Shown here one piece after another: positions 9,037 to 19,402 of a stretch of DNA of 64,000 bases. This DNA comes from MED-G116 sp038107835 (GTDB lineage: Bacteria > Pseudomonadota > Alphaproteobacteria > Puniceispirillales > Puniceispirillaceae). A program made the translations under genes and the position numbers. Every line of letters starts with the position of its first letter. The first letter of the stretch is position 1. Below the pieces are notes generated by a model. It saw only the letters and a program-made list of their open reading frames with translations, ran no database searches and was not told where the DNA came from. The DNA lies in the NCBI GenBank assembly GCA_038107835.1, contig JAYNHH010000009.1, positions 11,484 to 75,483 on the forward strand, read 5' to 3'.

Positions 9037-10442
9037 AGGCTGCGCTTCTTTTCAAGAACCAGGGCCTTAACCGCAGCATCACTCGCCTCGATCATATGTT
9101 TACGCTCCGGGCGCTGCATCAGATCGGCAAGATGCGCTGGCAGAGCTGGCACCGTTCCAGTTGCCTTTTGGACCGCGTCCTGGAATTTTGCCGGGTGTGC
9201 GCAGGCAAGTGCCACCACCGGCGTGCCATCTGGCAGCGTTCCGTCAGCGATGGCTCGCCGCGCGGCAGAAACACCAACCGCGCTGTGGGGGTCAAGCACC
9301 ATCCCATCATCATGGCTGGTGCTGGCGATCTCCGCCAGGGTGCCGGCGTCATCAAGGCGATAGGCAGAAAACAGCGAACGCGCCTCCGCCATCACAGTCT
9401 CCGATAGGGCAAATTTACCAGTTGCGGCAAAATCAGCCATCACGCGGGCAGTTTCAGCCCCATCACGGCCCAACAATTCAAACAGAAGACGTTCAAAATT
9501 GCTGGAAACCTGAATGTCCATCGATGGGCTGAGTGAGGGGTTAACCGCCTCACGCTGCATTGCCCCTTGTTCAAAGAAGCGGGTCAGGATGTCATTCTGA
9601 TTTGAGGCTACGATCAGTCGTTCGATCGGCAGGCCCATCTGCATCGCCACATATCCGGCAAAGACATTGCCAAAATTGCCAGTTGGCACCGAAAAGGCCA
9701 CCTTCTGCTGAGGCGCACCAAGTTCCAGTGCTGCAGAAAAATAATAGACGATCTGCGGCATCAGACGTGCCCAATTGATCGAATTGACAGCAGAGAGATT
9801 GACGCTGTCACGAAAGTCATGCTGGTTGAAGAGCTGTTTGACGATCGCCTGACAATCGTCAAAATCACCACGCACGGCAACAGCATTGGCACCTTCGGCA
9901 ATGACCGATGTCATCTGGCGTTGCTGAACGGGTGACACGCGACCCTCGGGAAACAGAATGAACACGTCAATCGCATCGCGCCCCTGAAAGGCCTCAAGCG
10001 CAGCTGACCCGGTGTCGCCACTGGTGGCACCCAGAATAACCGCCTGTTGCGACGAGCGTTGCAGCGCACGGTCAAAGGCGCGCGCCAGAAACTGCATCGC
10101 ATAGTCCTTGAAGGCAATGGTTGGGCCGTGAAACAATTCCAGCACATGGATATCACCAGTCAGATGACGCAGAGGTGCCACCGCCGGGTCGTCAAAGCCG
10201 GCATAGGCATCGCCAGCCATCGCCGTCAGCTCATCGGCCTCAATCTCGCCATCGGTGAAGCGTGCCATGATGAGACCGGCAAGTTCCGGATATGAAAGGC
10301 CACGCATCGCCGCAATTTCCTCAGCAGAAAAGCGTGGATAGGAAGTTGGCAGATAGAGGCCACCATCACGCGCAAGACCGCTCAGCAGAGCCTCTTCATA
10401 GCCAAGTGGGCCGTCATTGCCTCTCGTGCTGATATATTTCAC
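9033..10442 (-). CDS. thrC: Threonine synthase
   Basis: This PLP enzyme converts O-phosphohomoserine to threonine. The PLP lysine is Lys112 in GPTIAFKDYAMQFL, and the phosphate-binding GATSGDTGSAA loop follows. The N-terminal MKYISTRG and the length of 469 residues fit the longer fungal/proteobacterial class of ThrC. It overlaps the upstream SURF1 gene and the downstream M16 peptidase gene by 4 bp each, so all three are probably translated from one mRNA at the distal end of the cytochrome oxidase operon. The homoserine kinase for the preceding step is encoded earlier in the window. Confidence 0.97.
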   Translation of the reverse strand: MKYISTRGNDGPLGYEEALLSGLARDGGLYLPTSYPRFSAEEIAAMRGLSYPELAGLIMARFTDGEIEADELTAMAGDAYAGFDDPAVAPLRHLTGDIHVLELFHGPTIAFKDYAMQFLARAFDRALQRSSQQAVILGATSGDTGSAALEAFQGRDAIDVFILFPEGRVSPVQQRQMTSVIAEGANAVAVRGDFDDCQAIVKQLFNQHDFRDSVNLSAVNSINWARLMPQIVYYFSAALELGAPQQKVAFSVPTGNFGNVFAGYVAMQMGLPIERLIVASNQNDILTRFFEQGAMQREAVNPSLSPSMDIQVSSNFERLLFELLGRDGAETARVMADFAATGKFALSETVMAEARSLFSAYRLDDAGTLAEIASTSHDDGMVLDPHSAVGVSAARRAIADGTLPDGTPVVALACAHPAKFQDAVQKATGTVPALPAHLADLMQRPERKHMIEASDAAVKALVLEKKRSL

Positions 10443-11191
10443 TGCTGCGCCCCCCCGTCGTCGTCATGGCCACGGCCAAAGGACAGCCTTCCCGCCTGAT
10501 GATGGAATGCCAGATATACGCCAATCAAGGCCAGCGCAATACCATACCATGTGACTGCATAGCTGAGATGTGAATTGCGTAGGTTCAATTTTGTACGCGC
10601 CGCGATTGGCAGCTTCACCACATCACCGGTACGAATTGTTGCGGCATAGACTGATGTGACCGCCTGTGATGACAGGCCCAGATGCGCAACGATCTGCGCG
10701 GGTACGAGGGTGAACCAAAAGCCGTTCTCCGCCTCATTTTCCGGAACGAAATAGCCCTTCTTGCCGGGAAAGCGCAAAATGGCATCAAGCGTGACTTCGC
10801 CCTCAACAAGGGTGAAAGGGCGCTTTTCAGGATCTCGGTAGGTTTCGGATACCCAGCCCCGATTAACCAGAACGATGCGGCCATCGCGCAAGGTAAAAGG
10901 CGTCACGATGTGAAAGCCGGCATTGCCCTCATAGGTGCGGCCGGTCATAAAAGTTTCCCTGCTGTGATCAAATCTGCCAACAAGACGCAGCCGGCGGAAT
11001 TCAAGTTCCGCAGTTACCTCGCCTGCAAGCGGAAACTCGATTGGCGGCGCGGATGAGCGCTGCTCAAAGCTGGCAATCAGATCGTTTTTCCACTCAAGGC
11101 GCTGTACCTGCCATGTACCAAGCGCCAACAGCATCAGCAGCGCAGGGAGGGCAAAGAATGTGGGCCAGAAAAGAGGTCGTAATCGTATCAT
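10439..11191 (-). CDS. SURF1-family cytochrome oxidase biogenesis protein
   Basis: This assembly factor helps insert heme a into subunit I of aa3 oxidase. At 250 residues it has the classical two-helix layout: an N-terminal membrane helix (about 8-28, ending LLALGTWQVQRL) and a C-terminal one (about 212-232), with a periplasmic domain between them holding GRTYEGNAGFHIVTPF and NRGWV. The start chosen gives the standard MIRLRPLFWP N terminus; an upstream in-frame extension looks non-coding. It follows ctaE after a strong intrinsic terminator-like hairpin and overlaps thrC by 4 bp. Confidence 0.94.
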   Translation of the reverse strand: MIRLRPLFWPTFFALPALLMLLALGTWQVQRLEWKNDLIASFEQRSSAPPIEFPLAGEVTAELEFRRLRLVGRFDHSRETFMTGRTYEGNAGFHIVTPFTLRDGRIVLVNRGWVSETYRDPEKRPFTLVEGEVTLDAILRFPGKKGYFVPENEAENGFWFTLVPAQIVAHLGLSSQAVTSVYAATIRTGDVVKLPIAARTKLNLRNSHLSYAVTWYGIALALIGVYLAFHHQAGRLSFGRGHDDDGGAQQ

Positions 11192-11269
11192 CTTAAATCC
11201 GCAGAGGTGTTTACCTGCTCGTACCGCATCACCCGGGGCGCGGCAAGTGCCAAACGGCAGGCCTGACGT

Positions 11270-11297
11270 AAAAAGGAGCGCCTGCAACAGGCGCTCC
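11270..11297 (-). terminator. Intrinsic terminator downstream of ctaE
   Basis: Read on the minus strand, GGAGCGCCTG and CAGGCGCTCC form a perfect 10-bp stem around a TTG loop, followed at once by five T residues. It lies just after the ctaE stop and before SURF1, so it probably ends or reduces transcription before the SURF1-thrC-M16 genes. Confidence 0.8.
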
Positions 11298-11334
11298 CCG
11301 GCATTGGTTATAGGTAAGCGCTAAGCCCACCCGA

Positions 11335-12120
11335 TCAACCGCCCCACCAATATACAGCGGCAAACAGGAACAGCCAGACGACATCGACGAAATGCCAGTA
11401 CCACGCAGCAGCCTCAAAACCGAAATGCTGTTCAGGCGTGAAGTGACCGGCCCGCCCCCGCAACCAGCAAACGGCAAGGAACAAGGTGCCAACAAGAACA
11501 TGGAAACCATGAAAGCCAGTCGCCATGTAGAACACCGACGGATAGACACCATCAGTAAAGCCAAACGGTGCATGGCTGTATTCAAGCGCCTGCAGGGCCG
11601 TGAACAGAACACCCAGACCAACGGTCATTCCAAGTCCGGTCATGAAATCCTTGCGGTTGCCATGCTGCAGCGCGTGGTGTGCCCATGTGACCGTACAACC
11701 GGACAGCAGCAGGACCAGCGTGTTGATCAGCGGCAAATCAAATGGATCGAAGGTGGTGATGCCCTCTGGCGGCCACACACCACCGACTGGAAACAGCGCC
11801 CGGTCAAAGAAAGCCCAGAAAAACGCGACGAAGAACATGACCTCGGAAGCAATGAACAGCATCATGCCATAGCGCATACCGATCTGAACGACCGAAGTGT
11901 GATGCCCCTGATACTCAGCCTCACGGATGATGTCACGCCACCACATATACATTGTCATCAAGACAAGGGCAAAGCCAAGGCCAAGAACGGCAACGCCATA
12001 CTGAACCTCGTGCATATACATGACGCCACCGACAGCCGCAGTAAAGGCCGCCGCCGACCCCACAGCAGGCCATGGGCTGGCTTCAACAAGGTGATAAGGG
12101 TGTTTGTTCGCACCACTCAT
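11335..12120 (-). CDS. ctaE: Cytochrome c oxidase subunit III
   Basis: This seven-helix core subunit of aa3-type oxidase stabilises subunit I and may guide oxygen entry. Family landmarks include MSGANKHPYHLVEASPWP at the N terminus, the EVMFFVAFFWAFFDRAL helix with its conserved Glu, PPEGI, and HVLVGT near the end. The 261-residue length is normal. GGAG 7 nt before the ATG supports the start, excluding a 13-residue extension. It follows ctaG on the same strand and is followed by an intrinsic terminator. Confidence 0.97.
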   Translation of the reverse strand: MSGANKHPYHLVEASPWPAVGSAAAFTAAVGGVMYMHEVQYGVAVLGLGFALVLMTMYMWWRDIIREAEYQGHHTSVVQIGMRYGMMLFIASEVMFFVAFFWAFFDRALFPVGGVWPPEGITTFDPFDLPLINTLVLLLSGCTVTWAHHALQHGNRKDFMTGLGMTVGLGVLFTALQALEYSHAPFGFTDGVYPSVFYMATGFHGFHVLVGTLFLAVCWLRGRAGHFTPEQHFGFEAAAWYWHFVDVVWLFLFAAVYWWGG

Positions 12121-12180
12121 TTTCGTCTCCTTTAAATCTGACTGACAGCTGCCAGTCACCTCTCCACGATTTCATTTATC

Positions 12181-12756
12181 CTAACTTTTTGTCCCCGCAA
12201 GTGCAGGAAAGAATGTGTAGGACAGGATAATTTCTTTGATTTCGGCGGTATCAACGCTCTCCACAATCGCCGGGTCAATGAAGAACCGTACCGGCATCAG
12301 CACTGACTCGCCCGGCGCGAGCGCCTGTTCAATGAAACAGAAGCAATCAAGTTTCATGAAATGTGGGCCAGCCTTCACCGGTGTCACATTGAATGTTGAT
12401 GTACCGACGGATCGCACGTCACCAAGGTTTGTCGCCCGGTAATTGATAATGACTTCCTCGCCGGGGTTTAGTGTTACTGGCGCGTCAACAGGCTCAAACC
12501 GCCAGTTCAATGACGGATTGACGTTGGCGTCAAAGCGTACCTTGACGGGGTGATCAATGATGATGGCATCGGCATTCTCCGTCACAACCTGGGTTGTTCC
12601 ACCGTAACCGGTAACGCGGCAGAACAGGTCGTAAAGCGGCACCGACGCATAGGCAAGACCAACCATCGCCACGACAAGCAACGCCAGCACCGTCAAGGTG
12701 CGCCGATTTCCCTGCGCCTGCTGATCAATCTGTGGCCGAATGGTCTGCGTTGTCAT
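12181..12756 (-). CDS. ctaG: Cytochrome c oxidase assembly protein CtaG (Cox11)
   Basis: This copper chaperone delivers Cu(I) to the CuB site of subunit I. It has one N-terminal membrane helix (about 20-42) and a periplasmic immunoglobulin-like domain with the copper-binding CFCF motif at residues 138-141. An additional conserved Cys46 lies just after the helix in LYDLFCRVTGYGG. The length of 191 residues is standard. Its ATG overlaps the stop codon of the small coxF gene, so the two are translationally coupled. Confidence 0.97.
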   Translation of the reverse strand: MTTQTIRPQIDQQAQGNRRTLTVLALLVVAMVGLAYASVPLYDLFCRVTGYGGTTQVVTENADAIIIDHPVKVRFDANVNPSLNWRFEPVDAPVTLNPGEEVIINYRATNLGDVRSVGTSTFNVTPVKAGPHFMKLDCFCFIEQALAPGESVLMPVRFFIDPAIVESVDTAEIKEIILSYTFFPALAGTKS

Positions 12757-12896
12757 GAACCGCTCCCAACCCTGACAATGGTCAGCGCATAGAACAGCAC
12801 CACCAGCAGCACAATGGCACCCAGCAGCGCGAGATTGCGGCTGCGACGCATTTTCTGCATTTCTTCTGCGGTCTTTGGCTGCGGGCGCTCGGTCAT
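12753..12896 (-). CDS. coxF: CoxF-like small single-helix protein
   Basis: A 47-residue reading frame sits exactly between ctaB and ctaG, overlapping both by 4 bp (ATGA junctions), which is strong evidence that it is translated. The protein starts [19 protein letters not shown] and then has one hydrophobic helix (about residues 22-41). Small single-helix proteins at this position of alphaproteobacterial cox operons are annotated as CoxF; their role in oxidase biogenesis is not established. Assignment rests on position, size and topology. Confidence 0.82.
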   Translation of the reverse strand: MTERPQPKTAEEMQKMRRSRNLALLGAIVLLVVLFYALTIVRVGSGS

Positions 12897-13828
12897 GATG
12901 TCATTCCGGATAGCAGAAATTGCTGGATGGCGCGGTCGGCAACGAGCGCCAGGAACAGAACGAAAAGATACAGGATCGAAAAGCCGAACAGCCGCCTTGC
13001 CACCGCATGGTCACCTGAGCGGAACAGCTGCCATGACAGATAGACAAACAGCGCACCCGCAGCGCCAGCAAGACCGGCGTAAAGGACTGACGCCATACCG
13101 ATAAACCAGGGGGCGACACCCAAGGGCGCAAGCAGCACCGCGTAGATCAGGATCTGTCTGCGTGTCTCCATCTCGCCGGCAACAACGGGCAGCATCGGCA
13201 CATTCGCCCGTGTGTAATCCTCATTGCGGAACAGCGCCAGCGCCCAGAAATGCGGCGGTGTCCACATGAAAATCAGGGCAAACAGCAGCAAAGGCTCAAC
13301 CGACAGGCTGCCGGTCACAGCGGCCCAGCCAATAACCGGTGGCAGCGCTCCCGCGGCACCACCAATGACAATATTCTGCGGTGTGCGCCGTTTCAGCCAG
13401 ATGGTGTAGACAACACCATAGAAGAAAATGGTAAAGGCAAGCAGGCCAGCTGCCAGCCAGTTGGCGGCAAGTCCAAGCACCAGAACCGACAGGGCGGAGA
13501 TAACAAGCCCCATGGTCAGGGCCTCGGCGGGTTCCATCAATCCAGCCGGAATGGGCCTTGATTGGGTCCGTGTCATCACCGCATCAATGTCACGATCATA
13601 CCATTGATTGATCGCCCCGGAAGCGCCAGCACCAGCGGCAATGGCAAACAGGGAAATCACAAAGACAAGGGGATGAATGTCACCTGGAGCAAGATACATT
13701 CCGGCAAAACCGGTGAAGATCACAAGGCTCATCACCCGCGGCTTGAGCAATGACCAGAAATCACCCACCGATGGCACCCGAAGCACATCTGTATCGGCAG
13801 TAATATTCTGATCTGTACTCACAGCCAT
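12893..13828 (-). CDS. ctaB: Protoheme IX farnesyltransferase (heme O synthase)
   Basis: It transfers a farnesyl group to heme B to make heme O, the precursor of heme A for the oxidase. It is a UbiA-superfamily integral membrane protein of 311 residues. The first Asp-rich motif NQWYDRDID is at 74-82, followed by [10 protein letters not shown]. The second prenyl-binding loop is near [17 protein letters not shown]. It lies 56 nt downstream of ctaD, separated by a strong hairpin, and its stop overlaps the coxF start. Confidence 0.97.
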   Translation of the reverse strand: MAVSTDQNITADTDVLRVPSVGDFWSLLKPRVMSLVIFTGFAGMYLAPGDIHPLVFVISLFAIAAGAGASGAINQWYDRDIDAVMTRTQSRPIPAGLMEPAEALTMGLVISALSVLVLGLAANWLAAGLLAFTIFFYGVVYTIWLKRRTPQNIVIGGAAGALPPVIGWAAVTGSLSVEPLLLFALIFMWTPPHFWALALFRNEDYTRANVPMLPVVAGEMETRRQILIYAVLLAPLGVAPWFIGMASVLYAGLAGAAGALFVYLSWQLFRSGDHAVARRLFGFSILYLFVLFLALVADRAIQQFLLSGMTS

Positions 13829-13851
13829 TATCCAGCTCCATCAAAGAAGAG

Positions 13852-13875
13852 GGAAGCGCCCTTGTGGGCGCTTCC
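13852..13875 (-). terminator. Strong hairpin between ctaD and ctaB
   Basis: GGAAGCGCCC and GGGCGCTTCC form a perfect 10-bp stem with a 4-nt loop directly after ctaD. On the minus strand the stem is followed by CTCTTCTTT, which is only moderately T-rich, so partial termination or 3'-end protection of the ctaC-ctaD message is more likely than a full stop. The ctaB start lies just beyond it. Confidence 0.55.
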
Positions 13876-13884
13876 GTAGGTTTG

Positions 13885-15492
<1,608 letters not shown>

Positions 15493-16380
15493 TTAATTGG
15501 CCGAGGCCAGTTTGAGGGTTTCAGGGTTGACGAGCCTGTCATCCATCGCGAATTCCTCGCGCGCTGATGACAACCACGCATCATATTCAGCCCGTGGCAG
15601 CGCCCGGACCTCGATCGGCATGTAGGCGTGATTTACGCCACAAATCTGATTGCACTGGCCATAATAGATCTGTTTCCCGGCCGGAACGTCAATCCACACC
15701 TCATTGGTGCGGCCAATGAAAGCGTAGACCTGCACGGCAAGCGACGGCACGAAGAATGAATGCATCACGTCATTGCCAGTGATCAACAGCTTGATCCGGG
15801 TGTTCTCGGGAACAACCATCGGATTGTCGACGGACAGAAGCCTGATCTGGCCTTCCTGAAGGTCGGCCTCATCGACGAGATAGCTGTCGAAGGCAATGCC
15901 ATCATCTGGGTATTCATAATTCCAGTACCACTGGTTGCCTGTCACCTTGATCACCATGTCGGTGTCGGCAGTGCGGTCGAGATAATAGAGCAGGCGGAAA
16001 GACGGGATCGCGATACCGACAAGTATGACCACCGGGATCACTGTCCACAGTATCTCAATGACTGTGTTGTGCGACGTCTTTGACGGGTTGGGGTTGGCGC
16101 TGGCGCGGAAGCGAATTCCGACATACACAAGCAATCCAAGGACAAACAGCGAAATCAGCGTAATGACGACGAGCAGCAGATTATGCAGGTCGGTCGCCAT
16201 TTCGGCGATCGAACCAGCCGGTGGCTGCAGATCCATCTGCCACGGCTCCGGCTTCGCGGCATGTGCACCGGAGGCGCCCAGCAACACGCCGACGGATGCA
16301 AGCAAAGCAGCCGAATATCTGCATGCCGCGCCCAGCGCAAACGCTGCCAAGCCTGAAATTGATTTGGCTAGAAATGCCAT
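15493..16380 (-). CDS. ctaC: Cytochrome c oxidase subunit II
   Basis: This subunit accepts electrons from cytochrome c through its CuA site. It has an N-terminal signal sequence, two membrane helices (about 65-85 and 105-125), and a cupredoxin domain. The CuA ligands are in YYGQCNQICGVNHAYMPIE near the C terminus. The 295-residue length is normal. I chose the internal ATG preceded by GGGAG over one 75 nt upstream. It is the first gene of the oxidase operon and faces tldD across a ~300-nt divergent region. Confidence 0.97.
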   Translation of the reverse strand: MAFLAKSISGLAAFALGAACRYSAALLASVGVLLGASGAHAAKPEPWQMDLQPPAGSIAEMATDLHNLLLVVITLISLFVLGLLVYVGIRFRASANPNPSKTSHNTVIEILWTVIPVVILVGIAIPSFRLLYYLDRTADTDMVIKVTGNQWYWNYEYPDDGIAFDSYLVDEADLQEGQIRLLSVDNPMVVPENTRIKLLITGNDVMHSFFVPSLAVQVYAFIGRTNEVWIDVPAGKQIYYGQCNQICGVNHAYMPIEVRALPRAEYDAWLSSAREEFAMDDRLVNPETLKLASAN

Positions 16381-16686
16381 GGATTTTTCTCCCACAATTC
16401 GATTGACCACATCACGGGTCTTGTCGCGGTCGCAAACTGCATAAACTGACCGCATTGGACGCCCTTAATTAGACTGATTCGCGGCAATAGAAAAGCCCCA
16501 TGCGGCTACCTGTCGCTATAATTTTCATCTTTTTTTTCCTTTTTGCCGAGGCTGGCATTTTGCCCGTCGCAAACTTGCCGGGCAAATTGGATTATAATCT
16601 TGAAATTCGCGCTTTCTGCCCCCATCCTCTTGACGTCTACGATGCACGGTATTTTTTCGTAACCTATTGATATATTGGAAAACACA
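16381..16686. promoter_or_regulatory. Divergent intergenic region between ctaC and tldD
   Basis: About 300 bases without a convincing gene. The self-complementary octamer ATTATAAT at 16591-16598 gives a TATAAT -10-like hexamer on both strands and follows the inverted repeat TTGCC-G-GGCAA at 16575-16585. A second TATAAT is at 16517-16522, next to a run of eight T. No good -35 hexamer pairs with either -10, so the promoters remain tentative. A short minus-strand reading frame here runs into tldD and is not credible. Confidence 0.35.
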
Positions 16687-18126
16687 ATGGACCATCTGGC
16701 GCAAACAGACGATATATTCTTCACCGGAACAAATCTGGAGCAGGACAAGGCACAGCAAATCGTGCGACAGGCGCTCGCTGGCGCTGATGATGGTGAATTA
16801 TTTCTGGAGATGCGGCATTCGGAAATGCTTGCCTTCGATGATGGCCGGTTGAAGTCGGCCAGCTATGATCAGTCCAGTGGTTTCGGTCTGCGAGCAATCG
16901 CCGGCGAAGCCCATGGCTATGCCCATGCCGGTGAGTTGAGCGAGGCGGCCCTGCGCCGGGCAGCGGCGAGCGTTGGCGCCGTGACCAAGGGGTACAATGG
17001 AACGGCGGCACTCGCCCCGGTGGCCGGCAGTAACCGCCCGCTCTATGGCGATGGCAACCCGCTGAATGAGATGCCGTTCGATGCGAAAGTCAGCCTGTTG
17101 CAGGAAATCGACACCTTTGCCAGAGCCGCAGACCCGAGGGTGGTACAGGTCAGCGCGAGCCTCGCCGGTTCCTGGCAGGCAGTGCAGATCATGCGCGCAG
17201 ATGGTGAGCGTGTGGCCGACATCCGTCCCCTCGTTCGGATCAATGTGTCAGTCGTTGTTGAACAGGATGGCCGCATGGAATCCGGCTCTGCTGGAGCTGG
17301 CGGTCGGGTGATGTTTGATCAATATATGCAGCCAGAGTCATGGCAGCCACAGGTTCACGAAGCGCTGCGCATAGCAACGCTCAATCTGGACTCAGTTGCC
17401 GCTCCGGCAGGAGAAATGGAAATCGTGCTTGGTGCCGGCTGGCCCGGGGTTATGCTGCATGAAGCGGTTGGCCACGGTCTTGAAGGGGATTTCAACCGCA
17501 AGGGCACATCAGTTTTCAGCGGCCGCGTTGGCGAGCAGGTCGCATCGAAAGGCGTCACCGTGGTTGATGATGGCACCATGATGGACCGGCGTGGCTCAAT
17601 CACCGTCGATGATGAGGGCACACAGTCCCGCCGCAATGTATTGATCGAGGATGGCATTCTGCGCGGCTATATGCAGGACCGGCAGAATGCGCGTCTGATG
17701 GGCGTTGAGGCGACGGGCAACGGCCGGCGTCAATCCTATGAACATGCGCCGATGCCGCGGATGACGAACACTTTCATGGAGAGTGGCACGGATAACCCCG
17801 AAGAGATTGTCGCCTCGATCAAGAAGGGCATTTATGCGGTCAATTTCGGTGGTGGTCAGGTTGATATCACCTCGGGCAAATTCGTCTTTTCAGCTTCCGA
17901 GGCCTATCTCGTCGAGAATGGCAAGATCGGCGCGCCGGTGAAAGGGGCCACGCTGATTGGCAATGGGCCAGATGCAATGTCAAAGATTTCCATGATTGGC
18001 AACGACATGGCGCTGGATGACGGGGTTGGGACATGTGGCAAAGCGGGCCAATCGGTGCCGGTGGGCGTTGGCCAGCCAACTGTGAAAATGGGTGGTGTCA
18101 CGGTCGGCGGCACAGAGGCGGCGTAG
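16687..18126 (+). CDS. tldD: Metalloprotease TldD
   Basis: This is the zinc-containing subunit of the TldD/TldE (PmbA) heterodimeric protease, known from microcin B17 maturation, CcdA turnover and peptide processing. The signature HEAVGHGLEGD provides the HExxxH zinc motif, and the downstream RRGSITVDDEGT and GNGRRQSYEHAPMPRM segments are family hallmarks. The 479-residue length is normal. A TTG 12 nt upstream is an alternative start. Its partner pmbA lies about 6.4 kb downstream in this window. Adjacency of tldD to the cox operon is common in alphaproteobacteria. Confidence 0.97.
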   Translation: MDHLAQTDDIFFTGTNLEQDKAQQIVRQALAGADDGELFLEMRHSEMLAFDDGRLKSASYDQSSGFGLRAIAGEAHGYAHAGELSEAALRRAAASVGAVTKGYNGTAALAPVAGSNRPLYGDGNPLNEMPFDAKVSLLQEIDTFARAADPRVVQVSASLAGSWQAVQIMRADGERVADIRPLVRINVSVVVEQDGRMESGSAGAGGRVMFDQYMQPESWQPQVHEALRIATLNLDSVAAPAGEMEIVLGAGWPGVMLHEAVGHGLEGDFNRKGTSVFSGRVGEQVASKGVTVVDDGTMMDRRGSITVDDEGTQSRRNVLIEDGILRGYMQDRQNARLMGVEATGNGRRQSYEHAPMPRMTNTFMESGTDNPEEIVASIKKGIYAVNFGGGQVDITSGKFVFSASEAYLVENGKIGAPVKGATLIGNGPDAMSKISMIGNDMALDDGVGTCGKAGQSVPVGVGQPTVKMGGVTVGGTEAA

Positions 18127-18128
18127 CG

Positions 18129-19313
18129 TCAGGCTGGACGCCGGAGATATGGCACCAGACAGACCAACAGCAACGTCACGACGGCACCAAAGCCAAACGG
18201 AAATTGCGACCCGCCAAGATCATAAAGCGGTCCAGCAACGCTCAGCCCGACGACCTGTCCAAGCGAACCGAAGCCTTGAATCGTTCCTAGCGATCCTCCC
18301 CGCACGGTCTCACCCGCAATCTTGCTGACGGCAGCGGTGATTGCTGGTGTCGACAGGGCAAAGCCGAAACAGATGGCCGTTGCCCCCAGCAAAGTCTGCA
18401 ATAAGGGATAGGCATTGCCGACAAAGAGACCTGTGACAAACAGTACGGTGGCAATCTGACCAAGCGCCAAAAGGCAGGTGCCAAGAAGGGTTGTTCCCAC
18501 CTCGCCAAAGCGGGACACGACACTTTTGATCAACACTGCCTGAACGACAATGATGCAGACACCGATATAGGTGAACAGCCAGCCAGTCTCGATGGCACCA
18601 AAGCCGAGATAGTCACGCAGCACCAGAACAAAGGACGCCTCAACCTGTGCAAATGAGAGATTCAACGCCAACGAGGCAAGTGCATACAGCGCCAATGGTG
18701 AGGCCATCAGGGCACGCAGGCGAGACACAGCTGTGCCAGCATCCCCTCGCTGTTCGGGCGTCAGCCGCTCACGATCAACACCTTTCAGCCAGCTGGTCAT
18801 AAACAGGGCGACAAAGGCAAAACCCGACGCCATCAGAAAGGGAACCTGATAGAGCGGTCCATTGCCAAAATGGCTCAGCAACCCGCCAAGCGCCGGGCCG
18901 GCGACAAAGCCAACGCCAATGGCTGCGCCCAGCAACCCCATATATTGCGCCCGCTTTTCAAGTGACGTGCGGTCGGTAATCATCGCCTGAATGACACCTG
19001 TATTTCCAGACCCTATGCCAGCCAGGATACGCGCCAGAAACAGCTGCCACAGCTGGTCAGACATGGCGAACCAGAAATGCGCAACCCCGGTCAGGGCCAG
19101 CGAAAAAAACAGCACGCGGCGGCGGCCAATATGATCAGACAACCGACCCAGAATGGGGTTCGCAACAAACATGGCCAGAGCAAAGGATGCCAACAGCAGG
19201 GTCATCACACTGGCCGGCTGGCCCATCGATTCCAAGATCGTGTAGGGAAGAATGGGAATCAGAGCCCCGACGCCAACAAAATTGATACAGACAATCAACA
19301 GTAAAACGGGCAT
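18129..19313 (-). CDS. MFS transporter (DHA1 drug-exporter type)
   Basis: This is a proton-linked efflux transporter of the major facilitator superfamily, with 394 residues and about twelve hydrophobic helices. The loop 2-3 motif GRLSDHIGRRRVLFF is intact. LARILAGIGSGNTGVIQAMITD in helices 4-5 resembles the TetA/multidrug exporter group. The substrate cannot be read from sequence. Its stop lies 2 nt from the convergent tldD stop. It is a single gene followed at its 5' side by gshA on the same strand. Confidence 0.9.
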   Translation of the reverse strand: MPVLLLIVCINFVGVGALIPILPYTILESMGQPASVMTLLLASFALAMFVANPILGRLSDHIGRRRVLFFSLALTGVAHFWFAMSDQLWQLFLARILAGIGSGNTGVIQAMITDRTSLEKRAQYMGLLGAAIGVGFVAGPALGGLLSHFGNGPLYQVPFLMASGFAFVALFMTSWLKGVDRERLTPEQRGDAGTAVSRLRALMASPLALYALASLALNLSFAQVEASFVLVLRDYLGFGAIETGWLFTYIGVCIIVVQAVLIKSVVSRFGEVGTTLLGTCLLALGQIATVLFVTGLFVGNAYPLLQTLLGATAICFGFALSTPAITAAVSKIAGETVRGGSLGTIQGFGSLGQVVGLSVAGPLYDLGGSQFPFGFGAVVTLLLVCLVPYLRRPA

Positions 19314-19402
19314 TACAGCAGCCTATAAAATCCTGTCAGCAACGTTACGCAACAATGTATGCAGCCGTGGCACACTGATCATGTCGGCAGGCAATCTGCA
19401 CA

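Noticed and set aside
11392..12135. 247-codon open frame on the plus strand
   Set aside because: It is antisense to ctaE, with low-complexity His/Gln/Lys-rich translation and no family resemblance; the minus-strand oxidase gene explains the region.
16506..16748. 80-codon minus-strand frame in the ctaC-tldD gap
   Set aside because: It overlaps the start of tldD, has no ribosome-binding site and an unremarkable Lys-rich tail.
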